64,000 bases of DNA, taken from NCBI GenBank assembly GCA_033398695.1, contig CM065801.1:1674001-1738000 (forward strand), in the 5' to 3' direction. The DNA comes from Orobanche coerulescens (lineage: Eukaryota > Streptophyta > Magnoliopsida > Lamiales > Orobanchaceae). Within the stretch, counting starts at the first letter, position 1. Every line of letters begins with the position of its first letter. Position numbers and translations under genes: made by a program. The notes beneath the pieces were generated by a model, which was not told where the DNA came from, made no database searches, and worked only from the letters and a program-made list of their open reading frames with translations. Below, in pieces: positions 1-11,389 of this stretch.

Positions 1-1703
1 CCTCTTCTTTGTTGGTCTCGGTCCGATAGAGAACGACGAGTCATGGACTTATTTTACGTATAACTGCGCAGATGCTACAATCCGACGGAAGATTTGCGAT
101 TGTGAGTGACCAACATAAGAGCATTGAATCTTTGTTCGAGCCGTCTATCCGAATGCATTCCACGGGTTTTGCTATCACCATCTTGCAAAAATCGACCTCC
201 TATGGTGCGCATGCTATAGGACTCTTTAGAATCACGCCTACACGCATCGAGAAGAAGTTTTTGAAAACTACTTTTCAAACTACATATCGAAAGCCCTAAT
301 GGGCGCAGCGCCTTTCGAAATTGGGCCGTAGAGGTGGGCTAGGTCGAAGTGTCCGACGACGCTATAACTTCTTGACATCCAATCTTTGTTGAATGCTTTA
401 ATAATCGTATGTTGTGGGCTAGACGTTTACTGTTTGCTCGTTACTTGAGATATTTCGCCTAATTTTAGAGAATTGGTTTGATGAGAAGCGGGAGAAGCTA
501 CGTCAAGAGACCATGAGTTGACAATGCACACTTTTGAAAAGCTTTCTAACTCTGTGCAAGCCGGTCGACTCTTACCGCTCGAGCTACCACCCCACTTGTT
601 TATAAAGTCGAAGAAAACAAAGTTTCTTATGAGGTCGACCTTCGAACATGGACATGTTGTTGTCGTGAGTTTGATTTGGATCGATTCCATGTCGTCATGC
701 CGCTGCCGCTATAAGGTACATGTCTTTGCTGTTGTGTGCACGATCGTTTCCCACGATGGGCACGATCGTTACCCACGATTGGCACGATCGTTTCCCACGA
801 TGGGCACGATCGTTACCCACGATGGGCACGATCGTAACCACGATCGCCCTTATCGTAACCACGATCGCCCTCATCGTAACCACGATCGCCCTCATCGTAA
901 CCACGATCGCCCTCATCGTAACCCACGATGGGACACACGATGGGCACGATCGTAACACAATGGGCACGATCGTAACACACGATCCCCGTGATCGTAACAC
1001 ACGATCGTAACCCCACGATCCCCGTGATCGTAACACACGATCGTGACCCCACGATCCCCGTGATCGTAACACACGATCGTAACCCCACGATCCCCGTGAT
1101 CGTAACACACGATCGTGACCCCACGATCCCCGTGATCGTAACACACGATCGACGCGATCGTGTTTTCCCATCGTTTGCAAAACAGGGATGGTCCGGATTT
1201 ATCACCTCATCAATATAAAAATACATTATCCTATACAACATCCTTGACATAATTGCTTATTGTAAGCAGCGTGCGGCAATGGTTTGTCCGTGTATGATTT
1301 TGTTAGTCGTTATTTCAAGCAACAAGGCCTTAGAGACTTATAAGGAGCATATTAGTCCCATCCCACATCCCGATGAGTGGAATGTCCCACCGAGATCTCA
1401 TCCATCGTTTGCGTACCTCCGGAGGAGTACGACAAGCCGGCCGACCAAGGATGAGTCGCGCACGGTCCATTGTTGAAAATTTGCACGCAGTGGACGGCCT
1501 CGGGTGTGCGGTAGGTGTAAAGGAACCGCCACAATAGAAAATCTTGCAAAGCATTCATTCCCATAGGGGGTGTGGATTTGAATATCCTCAAGAAACTCAA
1601 GAAATCGATGCACAACCGAGGCAAAGGCGCCCGTAAGAAGAGGTGTAGCATTTGCCGTAATGATGACCATGACATAAGGGGATGTCCATACCGTGAAACT
1701 TAA
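1..1703 (+). pseudogene. MURA-like MULE transposase, 3' part, frameshifted
   Basis: Transposase of the Mutator superfamily; the N-terminal part lies left of the window. In order: the MULE transposase block (IENDESWTYF near 28-58, then after a frame change FAIVSDQHKSI near 93-125), an RWARSKCPT..YNFLTSN stretch near 330-385, a SWIM-type zinc finger (CCCREFDLDRF, then in another frame RHAAAAIR, about 655-715), PHPDEWNVPP near 1366-1395, a basic GRPRMSRARS tail near 1440, and an exact C-X2-C-X4-H-X4-C zinc knuckle (CSICRNDDHDIRGC, 1644-1685). The stop is at 1701-1703. An intron with GT at 716 and AG at 1185 joins AIR to DGPDLSP, the expected family sequence, which supports the splice. Several frame changes and in-frame stops (for example GP-stop-RWA near 329) make this copy non-coding as written. 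Family assignment is firm from motif order; the catalytic triad cannot be judged because the gene is incomplete. Confidence 0.82.
739..1168. repeat. Minisatellite of GATCG palindromes inside the MURA intron
   Basis: Three blocks lie end to end: a 22-bp unit (CACGATCGTTTCCCACGATG type) starting at 739, 761, 783, 805 and 827; a 21-bp unit (CACGATCGCCCTCATCGTAA type) starting at 839, 860, 881 and 902; and a 36-bp unit containing CACGATCCCCGTGATCG starting at 978, 1014, 1050, 1086 and 1122. All are built on CACGATCG or its imperfect palindromes. The whole array sits within the predicted intron 716-1185. Open frames through it are repeat artefacts. Confidence 0.93.
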
Positions 1704-2018
1704 ATTCCTTATGTATTTTTATATCATGTGACTTACTAGCAACAATAATGTGTTGATATTTTGATCGACCATGTATTGATTCAAGATTCGATTATTAGTT
1801 GAAATGCATAATTTTGTGTATATTTTCTTTACCTTTGAATTGAAATTTAAGTGTTCAAGAATGTAAAGCAAATAAAGGTGACTATGGAGCCAAACATTAT
1901 CCATAACAAAGTAGCTCACTTCAAAGAGCAATAGTTTACGATTCAAAGCATATAACTTTACAAAACAAATTTTAATCACCATCACACAAAATATCTAATA
2001 ATAACATAACGAAAACAA
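1704..2018. other. AT-rich spacer between convergent genes
   Basis: Sequence between the stop of the MURA gene and the stop of the small minus-strand gene. It probably holds both 3' untranslated regions; no motif or repeat was recognised. Confidence 0.5.
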
Positions 2019-2387
2019 TCAATTGGATCCCTTTTCCCCAATCTGCTGCTGTATCTTTAGTCTTGTATCACCGTCTTCATGAACTTCCTCTTCCAAAATA
2101 ACTTTTTTGCTTTTATTCTCAGAAATCTCCAAATCATTATCATCATCACCATCTAGTATGACTGGAGTGCTCGCAGTGTTTTTAAATAGACCCTGTTTCA
2201 TGAAACACATTAATTTGCAATGATAGTCACTACACATACAACAAAATCAAAAACTTACTCTGAGCATTGAGTATCTTCCTCTCGGCCTAGTTCTGTATGG
2301 TGGGTTGGGAGTAGGTATCCTCCTTCTTCTTTTTGGTGGTGGTGCTTCGCTTCCTCCTAAATCGGTTTCTCGTAATCGGCCGCTCAT
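2019..2387 (-). CDS. Small two-exon MULE-internal gene, unknown function (about 100 aa)
   Basis: Exon 1 runs 2387-2259 (ATG at 2387, 43 codons) and ends AGA|GTAAGT; exon 2 runs 2192-2019 after an AAACAG acceptor, and the phase-0 join leaves one open frame of 100 residues. The N-terminal half is proline- and arginine-rich with a nuclear-localisation-like KRRRRIPTPNPPYRTRPRG; the C-terminal half is acidic (DGDDDNDLEISEN, then EEEVHEDGD). I do not recognise the family. It lies between the transposase and protease genes of the same element, on the protease strand, and could be a third MULE gene or the first exons of a larger decayed one. The intron is inferred from splice consensus and frame only. 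Confidence 0.5.
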
Positions 2388-2539
2388 TTCGCGTATTTGA
2401 TTTTAATGAATTTTAACTGATGTTAATTGATTAGGGTTTGAAGTGAAAAAGGGGTGGAGACCGACCGACGATGGGATTTTAAAGTAAAGGGGGGGGGGAC
2501 CGACGGGATTTTATAATAAAATAATGACCTTTGAAGTAA

Positions 2540-2950
2540 ACACGACCGTGTACACGATCGCCGCGATCGCGTGTTCCAATCGTGTGACACGTTGGCAACC
2601 AGGTGTCAAATTGGCGCTGTATCCACGTATGCAGACGACCGTGTACACGATCGCCGCGATCGTGTGTTCCAATCGTGTGACACGTTGGCAACCAGGTGTC
2701 AAATTGGCGCTGTATCTACGTATGCACGATCGTGTACACGATCGCCGCGATCGTGTGTTCCAATCGTGTGACACGTTGGCAACAGTGTCAAATTGGCTGT
2801 ATCTACGTATGCACACGATCGTGTACACGATCGCGCGATCGTATGTTCCAATCGTGTGACACGTTGGCAACAGTGTCAAATTGGCTGTATCCACGTATGC
2901 ACACGATCGTGTACACGGTCGTGGCCACGATTGAACACGCGATCGTGTGC
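2540..2950. repeat. Tandem repeat, 88-93 bp unit, GATCG palindromes
   Basis: About four and a half units. The anchor TACACGATCG starts at 2551, 2644, 2735 and 2824, with a diverged TACACGGTCG at 2912. Each unit combines palindromic CACGATCG..CGATCGTG with a constant stretch containing CGTGTGACACGTTGGCAAC and a GCTGTAT..ACGTATGC stretch. Later units have lost a few bases (AACCAGGTGTC becomes AACAGTGTC). Confidence 0.92.
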
Positions 2951-4470
2951 ACAAGAACGTCAAGAATTTTCACCAATTTCTCAAATTACTCGTCAATTTA
3001 GGTGTTGTTACTTATATATTAACAATTATTTGTTAATGATACACTTATATAACAAGTTATTGATTGAATTACCATAATATATTGCATATCATGTGTCGTC
3101 CAATGGTTCTATTAAGACGTATGGATAAGTTCAATCATCCGGATGAATGACCTCATATACTAATGAATTACGACGAAATGACAAATAGGAGTTCGTATAA
3201 GAAGCCATATTGTAATTAATGTTTGAACAAGCGATCGTGTGCACAAGAACGTCAAGAATTTTCACCAATTTCTCAAATTACTCGTCAATTTAGGTGTTGT
3301 TACTTATATATTAACAAATAATTGTTAATGATACACTTATATAACAAGTTATTGATTGAATTACCATAATATATTGCATATCATGTGTCGTCCAATTGTT
3401 CTATTAGTACGTACGGATAAGTTCAATCATCCGGATGAATGACCTCATATACTAATGAATTACAACGAAATGACAAATAGGAGTTCGTATAAGAAGCCAT
3501 ATTGTAATTAATGTTTGAACAAGCGATGTTTGAATCACAAAACATCATTCTAGATAATACAATACTTCAAATTTGCAAAAATATCAAAAGTTCATATGCA
3601 CACGATCGTGTACACGGTCGTGGCCACGATTGAACACGCGATCGTGAGCACAAGAACGTCAAGAATTTTCACCAATTTCTCAAATTACTCGTCAATTTAG
3701 GTGTTGTTACTTATATATTAACAATTATTTGTTAATGATACACTTATATAACAAGTTATTGATTGAATTACCATAATATATTGCATATCATGTGTCGTCC
3801 AATTGTTCTATTAGTACGTACGGATAAGTTCAATCATCTGGATGAATGACCTCATATACTAATGAATTACAACGAAATGACAAATAGGAGTTCGTATAAG
3901 AAGCCATATTGTAATTAATGTTTGAACAAGCGATGTTTGAATCACAAAACATCATTCTAGATAATACAATACTTCAAATTTGCAAAAATATCAAAAGTTC
4001 ATATGCACACGATCGTGTACACGGTCGTGGCCACGATTGAACACGCGATCGTGAGCACAAGAACGCCAAGAATTTTCACCAATTTCTCAAATTACTCGTC
4101 AATTTAGGTGTTGTTACTTATATATTAACAATTATTTGTTAATGATACACTTATATAACAAGTTATTGATTGAATTACCATAATATATTGCATATCATGT
4201 GTCGTCCAATTGTTCTATTAGTACGTTCGGATAAGTTCAATCATCTGGATGAATGACCTCATATACTAATGAATTACAACGAAATGACAAATAGGAGTTC
4301 GTATAAGAAGCCATATTGTAATTAATGTTTGAACAAGCGATGTTTGAATCACAAAACATCATTCTAGATAATACAATACTTCAAATTTGCAAAAATTTCA
4401 AAAGTTCATATGCACACGATCGTGTACACGGTCGTGGCCACGATGAACACGCGATCGTGTGCACAAGAAC
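2951..4470. repeat. Tandem repeat, 407-bp unit, about four copies
   Basis: The anchor ACAAGAACG starts at 2951, 3243, 3650, 4057 and 4463, giving periods of 292, 407, 407 and 406. The first unit lacks about 115 bp that include the CACGATCGTGTACACGGTCG palindrome block; its junction falls at a short shared GCGAT, as expected for a deletion between direct repeats. The rest of the unit is AT-rich and the copies differ by only a few bases, so the amplification is recent. The array is directly continuous with the 90-bp array upstream. Confidence 0.93.
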
Positions 4471-4695
4471 GTGGCCACGATTGAGCAGCGATCGTGTGTT
4501 CAATCGTGTTCGCTTGTTCAATCGGGGCCACTATTGAACACACTATGGTGTCCACGGCCGTTCCCACGGTCGTGTGCACACGGCCATGCCACCATCGTGC
4601 GCACACGACGGATCGGACGCATGACCGTGGGTAGGTTGCACACGATCGCAACACACGATGGCCACGATCGTGTGCATCCATCGTGTGTAACACAG
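4410..4695. repeat. Cluster of diverged GATCG palindromes
   Basis: Dense CACGATCGTG, GTGTGCAC and CACGATGG words with changing spacing follow the 407-bp array. The cluster lies about 130 bp beyond the stop codon (3' side) of the protease-like gene. It is less regular than the other arrays, with no single period visible. Confidence 0.8.
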
Positions 4696-4821
4696 AGCCA
4701 ACACATTCGGATTTAACAACACTCACACATTCATCCAAAACTGTCTAAATACAACATAAATATTGTACAACACAACATAAACCATTCTACATGTCTAAAG
4801 ACAACATAAAGATTTTAGCGG

Positions 4822-7800
4822 CTAGGCCATATCGATATTTCTTAATATATTTTTCATTAAGTTCCTTGATTTGGTGCCTTGCTCACGGGTTTGCGAGACG
4901 AGTCGATCCAAGTACATGCACGCGAAGGGGCCACAATCGTGATTGTCGTTCTGTATGAACCGTAGCTCTCGTGGCATAATTTTGAAACTCATCTCCGTGT
5001 CATACTTCGTTTTCGATTGGTTGTTCATCCAATACCCGGATTGAGCTAGCACACGAGGCATCGACGCAGAATCGGTCGCGATTGGTTGAAGCGGTAACGA
5101 CCATCTTCGTGGTGGTGTGACAAGGAATCGTACAACTCCACGGTCCATGCTATGATGTCAATCTTGATAGTCACCCGGTGGCTTTGGTCGAGGCAACAAA
5201 TGGCAATGATCTATTCAAACACAATATGTAATCATATAAGATCATCACATCAAACATAGCGAATCATTTATAAATATAAATTTCAAATCGCAACAAATCG
5301 TCAATTATATATAAATATAAATTTCAAACTTACTTCGTTGCAATTTAACCATGGAACCGCATGTGGTGTATCAAGACTGTCATGTAGTCCTCGATGCATT
5401 TAGGAATTTTCCACTCCTTGTAAACCGGCTTCCCGTCACCTTGATGCCAAGTGGATCATCCGGATGGAGTCTTGCAAACTCGTTGGCCAAAACTAACTAC
5501 AAAAAGCCAAACCACAAAATTAATAAATATCGATATCAAACCAATGATATACAAGTGAGTAGGTTATAGAACTTACGTAAAATAGGGAGCCGCAAGTACG
5601 GTGCCAACTCTACCGACACCAACACTACGGACTCCCCTCGAAGCCTCGCTCGAGTCGCAAGCACATAACAGTCTATCACCTCGGCATCGAAGTCTTCACG
5701 GCTAGACTCTATCCGGTCAAATAACGCCTGGGTGAGAGCATGCCTGTCTCAAACACCGGACAATAGCATCACGTGGTCTCCTCCTAAACTGTAGGTACAA
5801 CTTCTTCAGAGCCTCGCTATCTCTGGGAGGCGCAACCACAAAAGGCTCTCGAAGAGCAGCAGATGGTCGACTCACTCGCGGTGGAAGACTACGCTCACCC
5901 AAATGCTGCGTTATGACACTCTCACCATCTTCGTCACCCTCAGCATCCCTCTCACAACTATAACGATCAGAGAGCTGTACAGTCGGCTGCTCGATCTCAA
6001 AAACTGGCTGCTCGATCTGAAATGGAGGTTGCCGCCAGACCACCACCCTCACTGCGAAACATCGCCTTGTAATGATGCTCGTCACGAAACCGGTCGAACA
6101 TCGTCCCATATCTTGAAACGGCGCCTCAAATGGCTCATACCGATGCTCGTAATCAAGGGGCCGCGAGTCCGCTCAATGTAATGATGAATCGAGAATGGTG
6201 ACCGTGGCTTGGACCTCGAATGGTGGGTAGGCGGATGCCGAGAATGGTGACTCGGTGACGCCGAGAATGGTGACTCGAATGATGACTAGCCGACGATGAG
6301 AATGGTGACCGTGTGCCGCGCCCGAGACCGAGTGACGTGGAGGGTCGGGAATCCTCCGCCGGGCGCTGCTATCAGAGGCAGAATGACGAGGCCTATCATG
6401 GCTCCCAGCTGAGTAGTGTACCGGGCTCCTAGAACGCCTATGCATAGGTCCGAAGAAATCCACGATCCCAGAAAGCACCCGGCGAGAAACTCGAGCAATA
6501 AATCCGGACTCAGAATCGTCGTACAAGATCGCCTTCAAACGGCGATCGAAGTACTCATCCCTGCTCGTGTCCTGGGTGTGGTCCGGACAAGGAAGTCCGT
6601 GGACACAACACACCCTCTCTGGCTGCCTCTCCCGGTCCGATGTCTCCCCACCATGTACTGGTGGGGTACTCTGCCGGCGTCGCTTCGACACTTTATGTGC
6701 CGACTCATATGTAATCAATTTTCCTGCAGACTTCTTCAACCTATCCATAACTTTATTCCTCTGGATCGGCGCAGCTCATCCGCCTTATTCCTCACAGCTA
6801 TTCTTACGGGCTTAATGAACTTAACGTCATAAGGCGAGCCATTCTCAAAGCTCGTAGTAATACTCCGCCTCATCCTCCTCCGGATGCGGTAAAGAGGGAA
6901 GTACTTTGTCAGGCCGCAACAATAGTCATTAAAGCATACCATTAGATGGGCAATCACATAATGTTGAAGAGATGAGTGAAGTTAGGAGAAAATACGTTTA
7001 CAAATTTATGTACCTTATCGTCGAAGAAATGAGTGAAATCACAAAACATCTTCCTCGTAGTCCACATCAAACACCGGGACTTGGGAGCTTTATCTCGACT
7101 ACCACACAATGCTCCCAATGCAGAATCATCTCATAGGACCATATTTGTAAAGCCCAAACAGACCATAGAAGTGATAGTCCTTGTGCTCTTGTCCCTCCTT
7201 CATGGCAACGTTGCCTATGTAGTAAGATAAAACCCCAAAGGCATAAGAACCCCAAGGAAACATATCCCACTGCTCGAAATCCTCCACTAATGCCCATGCC
7301 CATGTCTCACCATCATGTCGTCACGGCATAGGATAAAGTAGTAGTAGATAAGCAAATTGGCAACCTTGAGATAATCTCTTATGTCTCTACCAAAATCTCG
7401 AGCATTGAACCTCTTCCGCAACACTAACCTTAATGTTTTTGCCATGGAGTATTCTCGTGGAAAATACCGTCGGACGGAAGGAGATGGTCGTCCGGGATGG
7501 AAGGTAGAGTTTCCAAAATGGAGTCCCGTGATCAAGGCGAAATCACGGGCGGTAAAGCGAATGGTCCTCCCGCAAACCTCGGAACCACGACTCATCGCGG
7601 GGATTTGATCACCCTCCAATTGACGAGCAATCAAGTGATGTAGGGTAGTATTTGAACTCCCATTCCTCCTAACTTTAATCAAGCGCCCAGACCCCTCGGC
7701 CAAGCTCTCGATAGCTCGATCAAGAAGCTGAATTATGCCCATACTCCTTAATGTCTCAATGATCTCTTTAAATACCGCCTCCCGTATGTAAAGATTCACT

Positions 7801-8267
7801 TGACGTGTAACAAAACGCAATGTCGGTCTCTTCCATACGCAACTTGATGCAATATGGACATACAACTCATAAGAATATGATAAAATGCTTAAGAGAACGA
7901 AAAAAAAATTCGCCTTGCACACGATCGCATGCACACGATCGATGCCCGTCGTGTGAAGACCATCGTGTGTCACACGACGGTTCACACGACGGAAACGATC
8001 GTGTGCCAGCGATCGTGTGCAAGGCAGGAGCTTTTGCACTTCTAGCACACGACGGCACACACGATCGCCGACCGTCGTGTGTAGCCATCGTGCCCACGAA
8101 AGACCATCGTGTACACGATGGTCTCATCTTCTTCATCACGATCGTGGGAAGATGAACAACCATCGTGGCACGATCGTTTGTGAATGAAATACACTAACCG
8201 GCGGCTCATTGACGAATTGCTCTTCAGATGGAGTGCCACTAGCGGAACTTCCGGCGTCTTGATTCAT
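4822..8267 (-). pseudogene. DUF1985 + Ulp1-like (C48) cysteine protease gene of the MULE, frameshifted
   Basis: Predicted start ATG at 8267 (MNQDAGSSASGTPSEEQ); exon 1 8267-8199 ends CCG|GTTAGT, and the next exon starts at 7829 (RPTLRFVTRQVNLY), in phase. DUF1985 follows: FTARDFALITGLHFG, then KVANLLIYYYF, and after a frame change near 7310 WALVEDFEQWDMFPWGSYAF and YYIGNVAMKEG. A low-complexity RS/PP-rich linker spans about 6750-6170 (RDEYFDRRLKAILYDD, RRRSRSP). The protease part begins near 5720 (ALFDRIESSREDFDAEVIDC), continues to IEDYMTVLIHHMRFHG near 5360-5400, IDIIAWTVELYDS near 5145-5180 (partly another frame), and NDNHDCGPFACMYLDRL near 4910-4960 with the expected DCG nucleophile. Stop at 4822. 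At least two frame changes separate blocks. Ulp1 proteases cleave SUMO isopeptide bonds; the role of such genes in MULEs is not settled. Confidence 0.78.
7915..8176. repeat. GATCG-palindrome array in intron 1 of the DUF1985-Ulp1 gene
   Basis: CACACGATCG, CACGACGG, ACGATCGTGTG and CATCGTGTG words are packed into about 260 bp with no fixed period. The array falls inside the predicted intron 8198-7830. It shares its core palindrome with the array in the transposase intron on the other strand. Confidence 0.85.
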
Positions 8268-8550
8268 TGTGGTAGTCGGAGGTCGACATTTTCTTGCCGT
8301 GAAGGGTTTCACGACGGAGACTTTTTTGCGAGAGAGGAGGAGAGTTTTTGCAATATTGAGTTGTGACCTTTTTTATTGTTGTTTAGTTTTAATAATCTTC
8401 CTTTTTCTTTTTAGTTTTTTTTCTCTTATTGGTAGACTTTAAGGGTAATAAAGTCTTTTAACACATTTTGGTATCAAAAACTTATAGTTTTATGAATGGG
8501 GATATATAACTTGTTACTTTTATGGTTTGGTACTAAAAAAGAGAGATCCC

Positions 8551-9212
8551 TATAATATTCATTTTACATTTAACATTATTATCTGTACGCGATAAACATT
8601 CAATTACAAATATCCATATAATTTTTCACTCAAATTATAAATTATCTCGCATATATTCAACTGAATACATAAGATTATCAAGTATTTAAAAAATACAATT
8701 TATTATATTTTCTGTCTTTTATCTAAAAATATGTATAGACTTTTTGATATGTTTCTCATATTATCTAAATAATTTTATTTTGTTGTTTGTTGAGTACTTT
8801 TAGATATTTTGAAGTATTTTTAAGATTTTTTTAAAAAAATAAAAAATATTTCATAATTTTTAGAAAATTTCACAATATTTTAAAATATATGAACTACTTT
8901 GTTATAATATTTAGATTTTATAATATTTAAAAATTTATAGGATATATTTCTAGCTGAACTTTCTTTTTTTATTTTATCTTTTGTAATGACATGTACGAAG
9001 CATGTAATAAAACTTTATTAAAAATACTAATGCTATAAAAATCATTTATGAGATGTGTAGTGCTTAAAACGTACTTATTCTATCTTCTGTTAAATAAATT
9101 CTATCTATAGTTCAATGTCAAAAATTGACATTAATATAGGTAGAGCCGAGCATTTTATACCTGAAATTCGAAAAAAACGACTTAAAAATCGAACCGGACC
9201 GAAATTACTCTA
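8551..9212. other. AT-rich intergenic sequence
   Basis: No coding block, repeat boundary or RNA gene recognised; very AT-rich with homopolymer runs. Confidence 0.5.
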
Positions 9213-10024
9213 GTTTTATTTGGCAGTTGCTGAATGATTTAGTGCAGAATGGTTGAGAGGCCAGAATGGTTGAGAGGCTCTGTATGGTTGAGTGCAGAAT
9301 GAAATTTGGTTGTTTGGTAATTGTTCTGAACGGTAACTCTGAATGGTAACAAATTACCATTTTACCCTTCTGTATAAAAGTAGCGATTAAAAATCCTATT
9401 TTTCCTCCCATTGCGTACCAAAACCTCTCATTTTATAAATAAAAACCTTAATTTTTATAAATAATTGTGTATAATATTTTTAAATTTAATTCATTTAAAA
9501 TAATAATAATAATAATAATGTATAATATTTTTAAATTTAATTCATTTAAATAATAATAATAATTATTATTATTATTATGTATAATATTTTTAAATTTAAT
9601 TCATTTAAATAATAATAATAATAATTATTATTATTATGTATAATATTTTTAAATTTAATTCATTTGAAATAATAATAATAATTATGCATAATATTTTTTA
9701 ATTTAATTCATTTAAAATAATAATAATAATTATGTATAATATTTTTTAATTTAATTCATTTAGAAAATTATAATAATAATTATATCTAATATTTTTTATT
9801 TAAATTCATTTAAAAAATAATAATAATAATTCTTAATTTAGGAAGAAGGGTAAATCTGAAAATTGTTTGTCTCTTAATGGTTGAGAGAGGGTATTGATGC
9901 TTAATGACTAAGATATTATTGTAACCATTAAGAGGTCATATTTTTTTTGCGAAACAATCCTGGTCTCTTAGCGATTCAGAGATAGACTCTTAATGTAACC
10001 ATTAAGAACCAAACAAACAGCCCG
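9213..10024. mobile_element. Non-autonomous DNA transposon, copy 1 (pair of 43636-44424)
   Basis: About 800 bp closely similar along its length to 43636-44424. It begins TTTGGCAGTTGCTGAATG and ends AACCAAACAAACAGCCC; the first bases of the left terminal repeat (GGGGCTG in the other copy) are missing here. The interior contains about six imperfect subrepeats of TATAATATTTTTAAATTTAA plus (AAT)n tracts, spaced roughly 50-60 bp. No coding sequence. Confidence 0.8.
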
Positions 10025-11385
10025 TTTGAAATTACCTGGACCGAGAAAACCGAACTGATGCCCGAACTAAATCCGAGGTTTGTGCGTAGACAATGTTACC
10101 CACTTGAAGATGTACACTTGGCAGTCTGCTATTGGTGTTTTAATTTTTTATAAAATTTAAAATGAAACTTCATTGCAGTGGCCTCCTGCTTTTTATATTT
10201 ATCTACATCAAGTTATAAGCAGGTTGTACTTTGTATTGTTGAGTTTGAGACTTGGAATTTGAACTTTGAAGTAATTTGAAACAACTAGATGTTCTTCTCC
10301 CGTGTAAAATGTTACATATTTTATTATATTAATAATATGTGATTGAATTTCAATAATATTAAAAAATTATTATAAAATATACATGAGTCAATACATACAC
10401 ACACCTATATATAAACTATTATTTGATTTTTTTTCATTTATAAATATTTATCATGTGATTTAAGGTCACATGATAGGAAAACCATATTTCAATTAAGTAT
10501 AGAGATTTACTTTTCATGTAGGACAATATAAGTCTTATATCTAATTTTATAAATAATAAATTAAATTATATTTATTATTATCAACTTTCATTAAAAGTAT
10601 CCAACTCATATTCTTACTAATATTATTTTTTATATGATTTGGCAGTAATATAATAATTTTATTATTTTAAAATCAGAACAAAATAATTATGAAAAATCAA
10701 ATAACTTTTAAAGTACAAAACTATGATAATAAACTAAAAATATATATTTTCTTCAATATTCTAATATTTTTATATAGAAATATTTTAATCATCTAATATA
10801 TCATTATTATATTTAAATTATATATATATATATATAATATGGATGTCAAATTAAAGAGCACGAAGTAAGAATTAAGTTTTTATCAAAAATAAAATTGATA
10901 TGAAAAAGTTATAATTATTTAAAATATTGAGATAAAAATAAAAGAATAAAATGAGAGGAAATTTTTAATGTGTAGATATTATATATGGAATAAAGTTCTA
11001 ACTTCCTTCTCAAATTAAATATCCATTTTTTTAAGATTTAAAAAAAAAATGTAGAGATGACACATATCTCTTTAATTTTTTTGCGACTTTCTTTTAATAT
11101 TAAGTATGGATAGTTTTATGATTGCAAGATTGTAGTAGGGTTGTAAGTCATAATTTTGAGTTGGAAGATAGAAAAAAAAAAAAGATAAGAAATAGGTCTG
11201 CAAATTATTTACTTAACGTTCAGTTTTTTTTTTTTTTTTTTTTTAAAATCAAAACTTGAAACATAAATGTAACGAGAACCTGAAAAAAAAAAAGTGAACC
11301 GAAGTCATCGTAGTCTTCCTCAGTTTTCAAGTATAAGAAACTCGATCCGGGACCGAACTAAAGTTTAAATTTCGAATCTGGTTTA
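10025..11385. other. AT-rich intergenic sequence
   Basis: No gene seen. Contains homopolymer and (TA)n tracts (near 10820, 11160, 11225) and short degenerate ACCGAAC-type words at both ends. Confidence 0.5.
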
Positions 11386-11389
11386 GGCA

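Larger units (their letters stand above)
1..8550. mobile_element. Right part of a large Mutator-like element (MULE) with convergent transposase and Ulp1-type genes
   Basis: A MURA-type transposase gene on + (ending at 1703) faces two genes on - (2019-2387 and 4822-8267), the second encoding DUF1985 and a C48/Ulp1 protease. Plant MULEs carrying a Ulp1-like second gene are known (Kaonashi and CUMULE types), and convergent gene order is also that of MuDR. The left end is outside the window. The right end is inferred near 8550, where AT-rich sequence from about 8440 resembles dicot MULE terminal inverted repeats and ends in GAGAGATCCC. I cannot see the partner TIR or the 9-bp duplication, so the outer limit is an inference. 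Confidence 0.7.

Noticed and set aside
739..1168. CRISPR-like direct repeats
   Set aside because: No unique spacers of constant length, eukaryotic context and an intronic position.
518..1250. Long overlapping open frames on both strands encoding HDRNHDRPHRN- or VLRSRGSWG-type repeats
   Set aside because: They arise from the minisatellite whose periods of 21 and 36 are multiples of 3; the real signal is an intron.
2479..3077. Open frames on both strands through the 90-bp array
   Set aside because: Repeat-driven, with no family motif and equally open on both strands.
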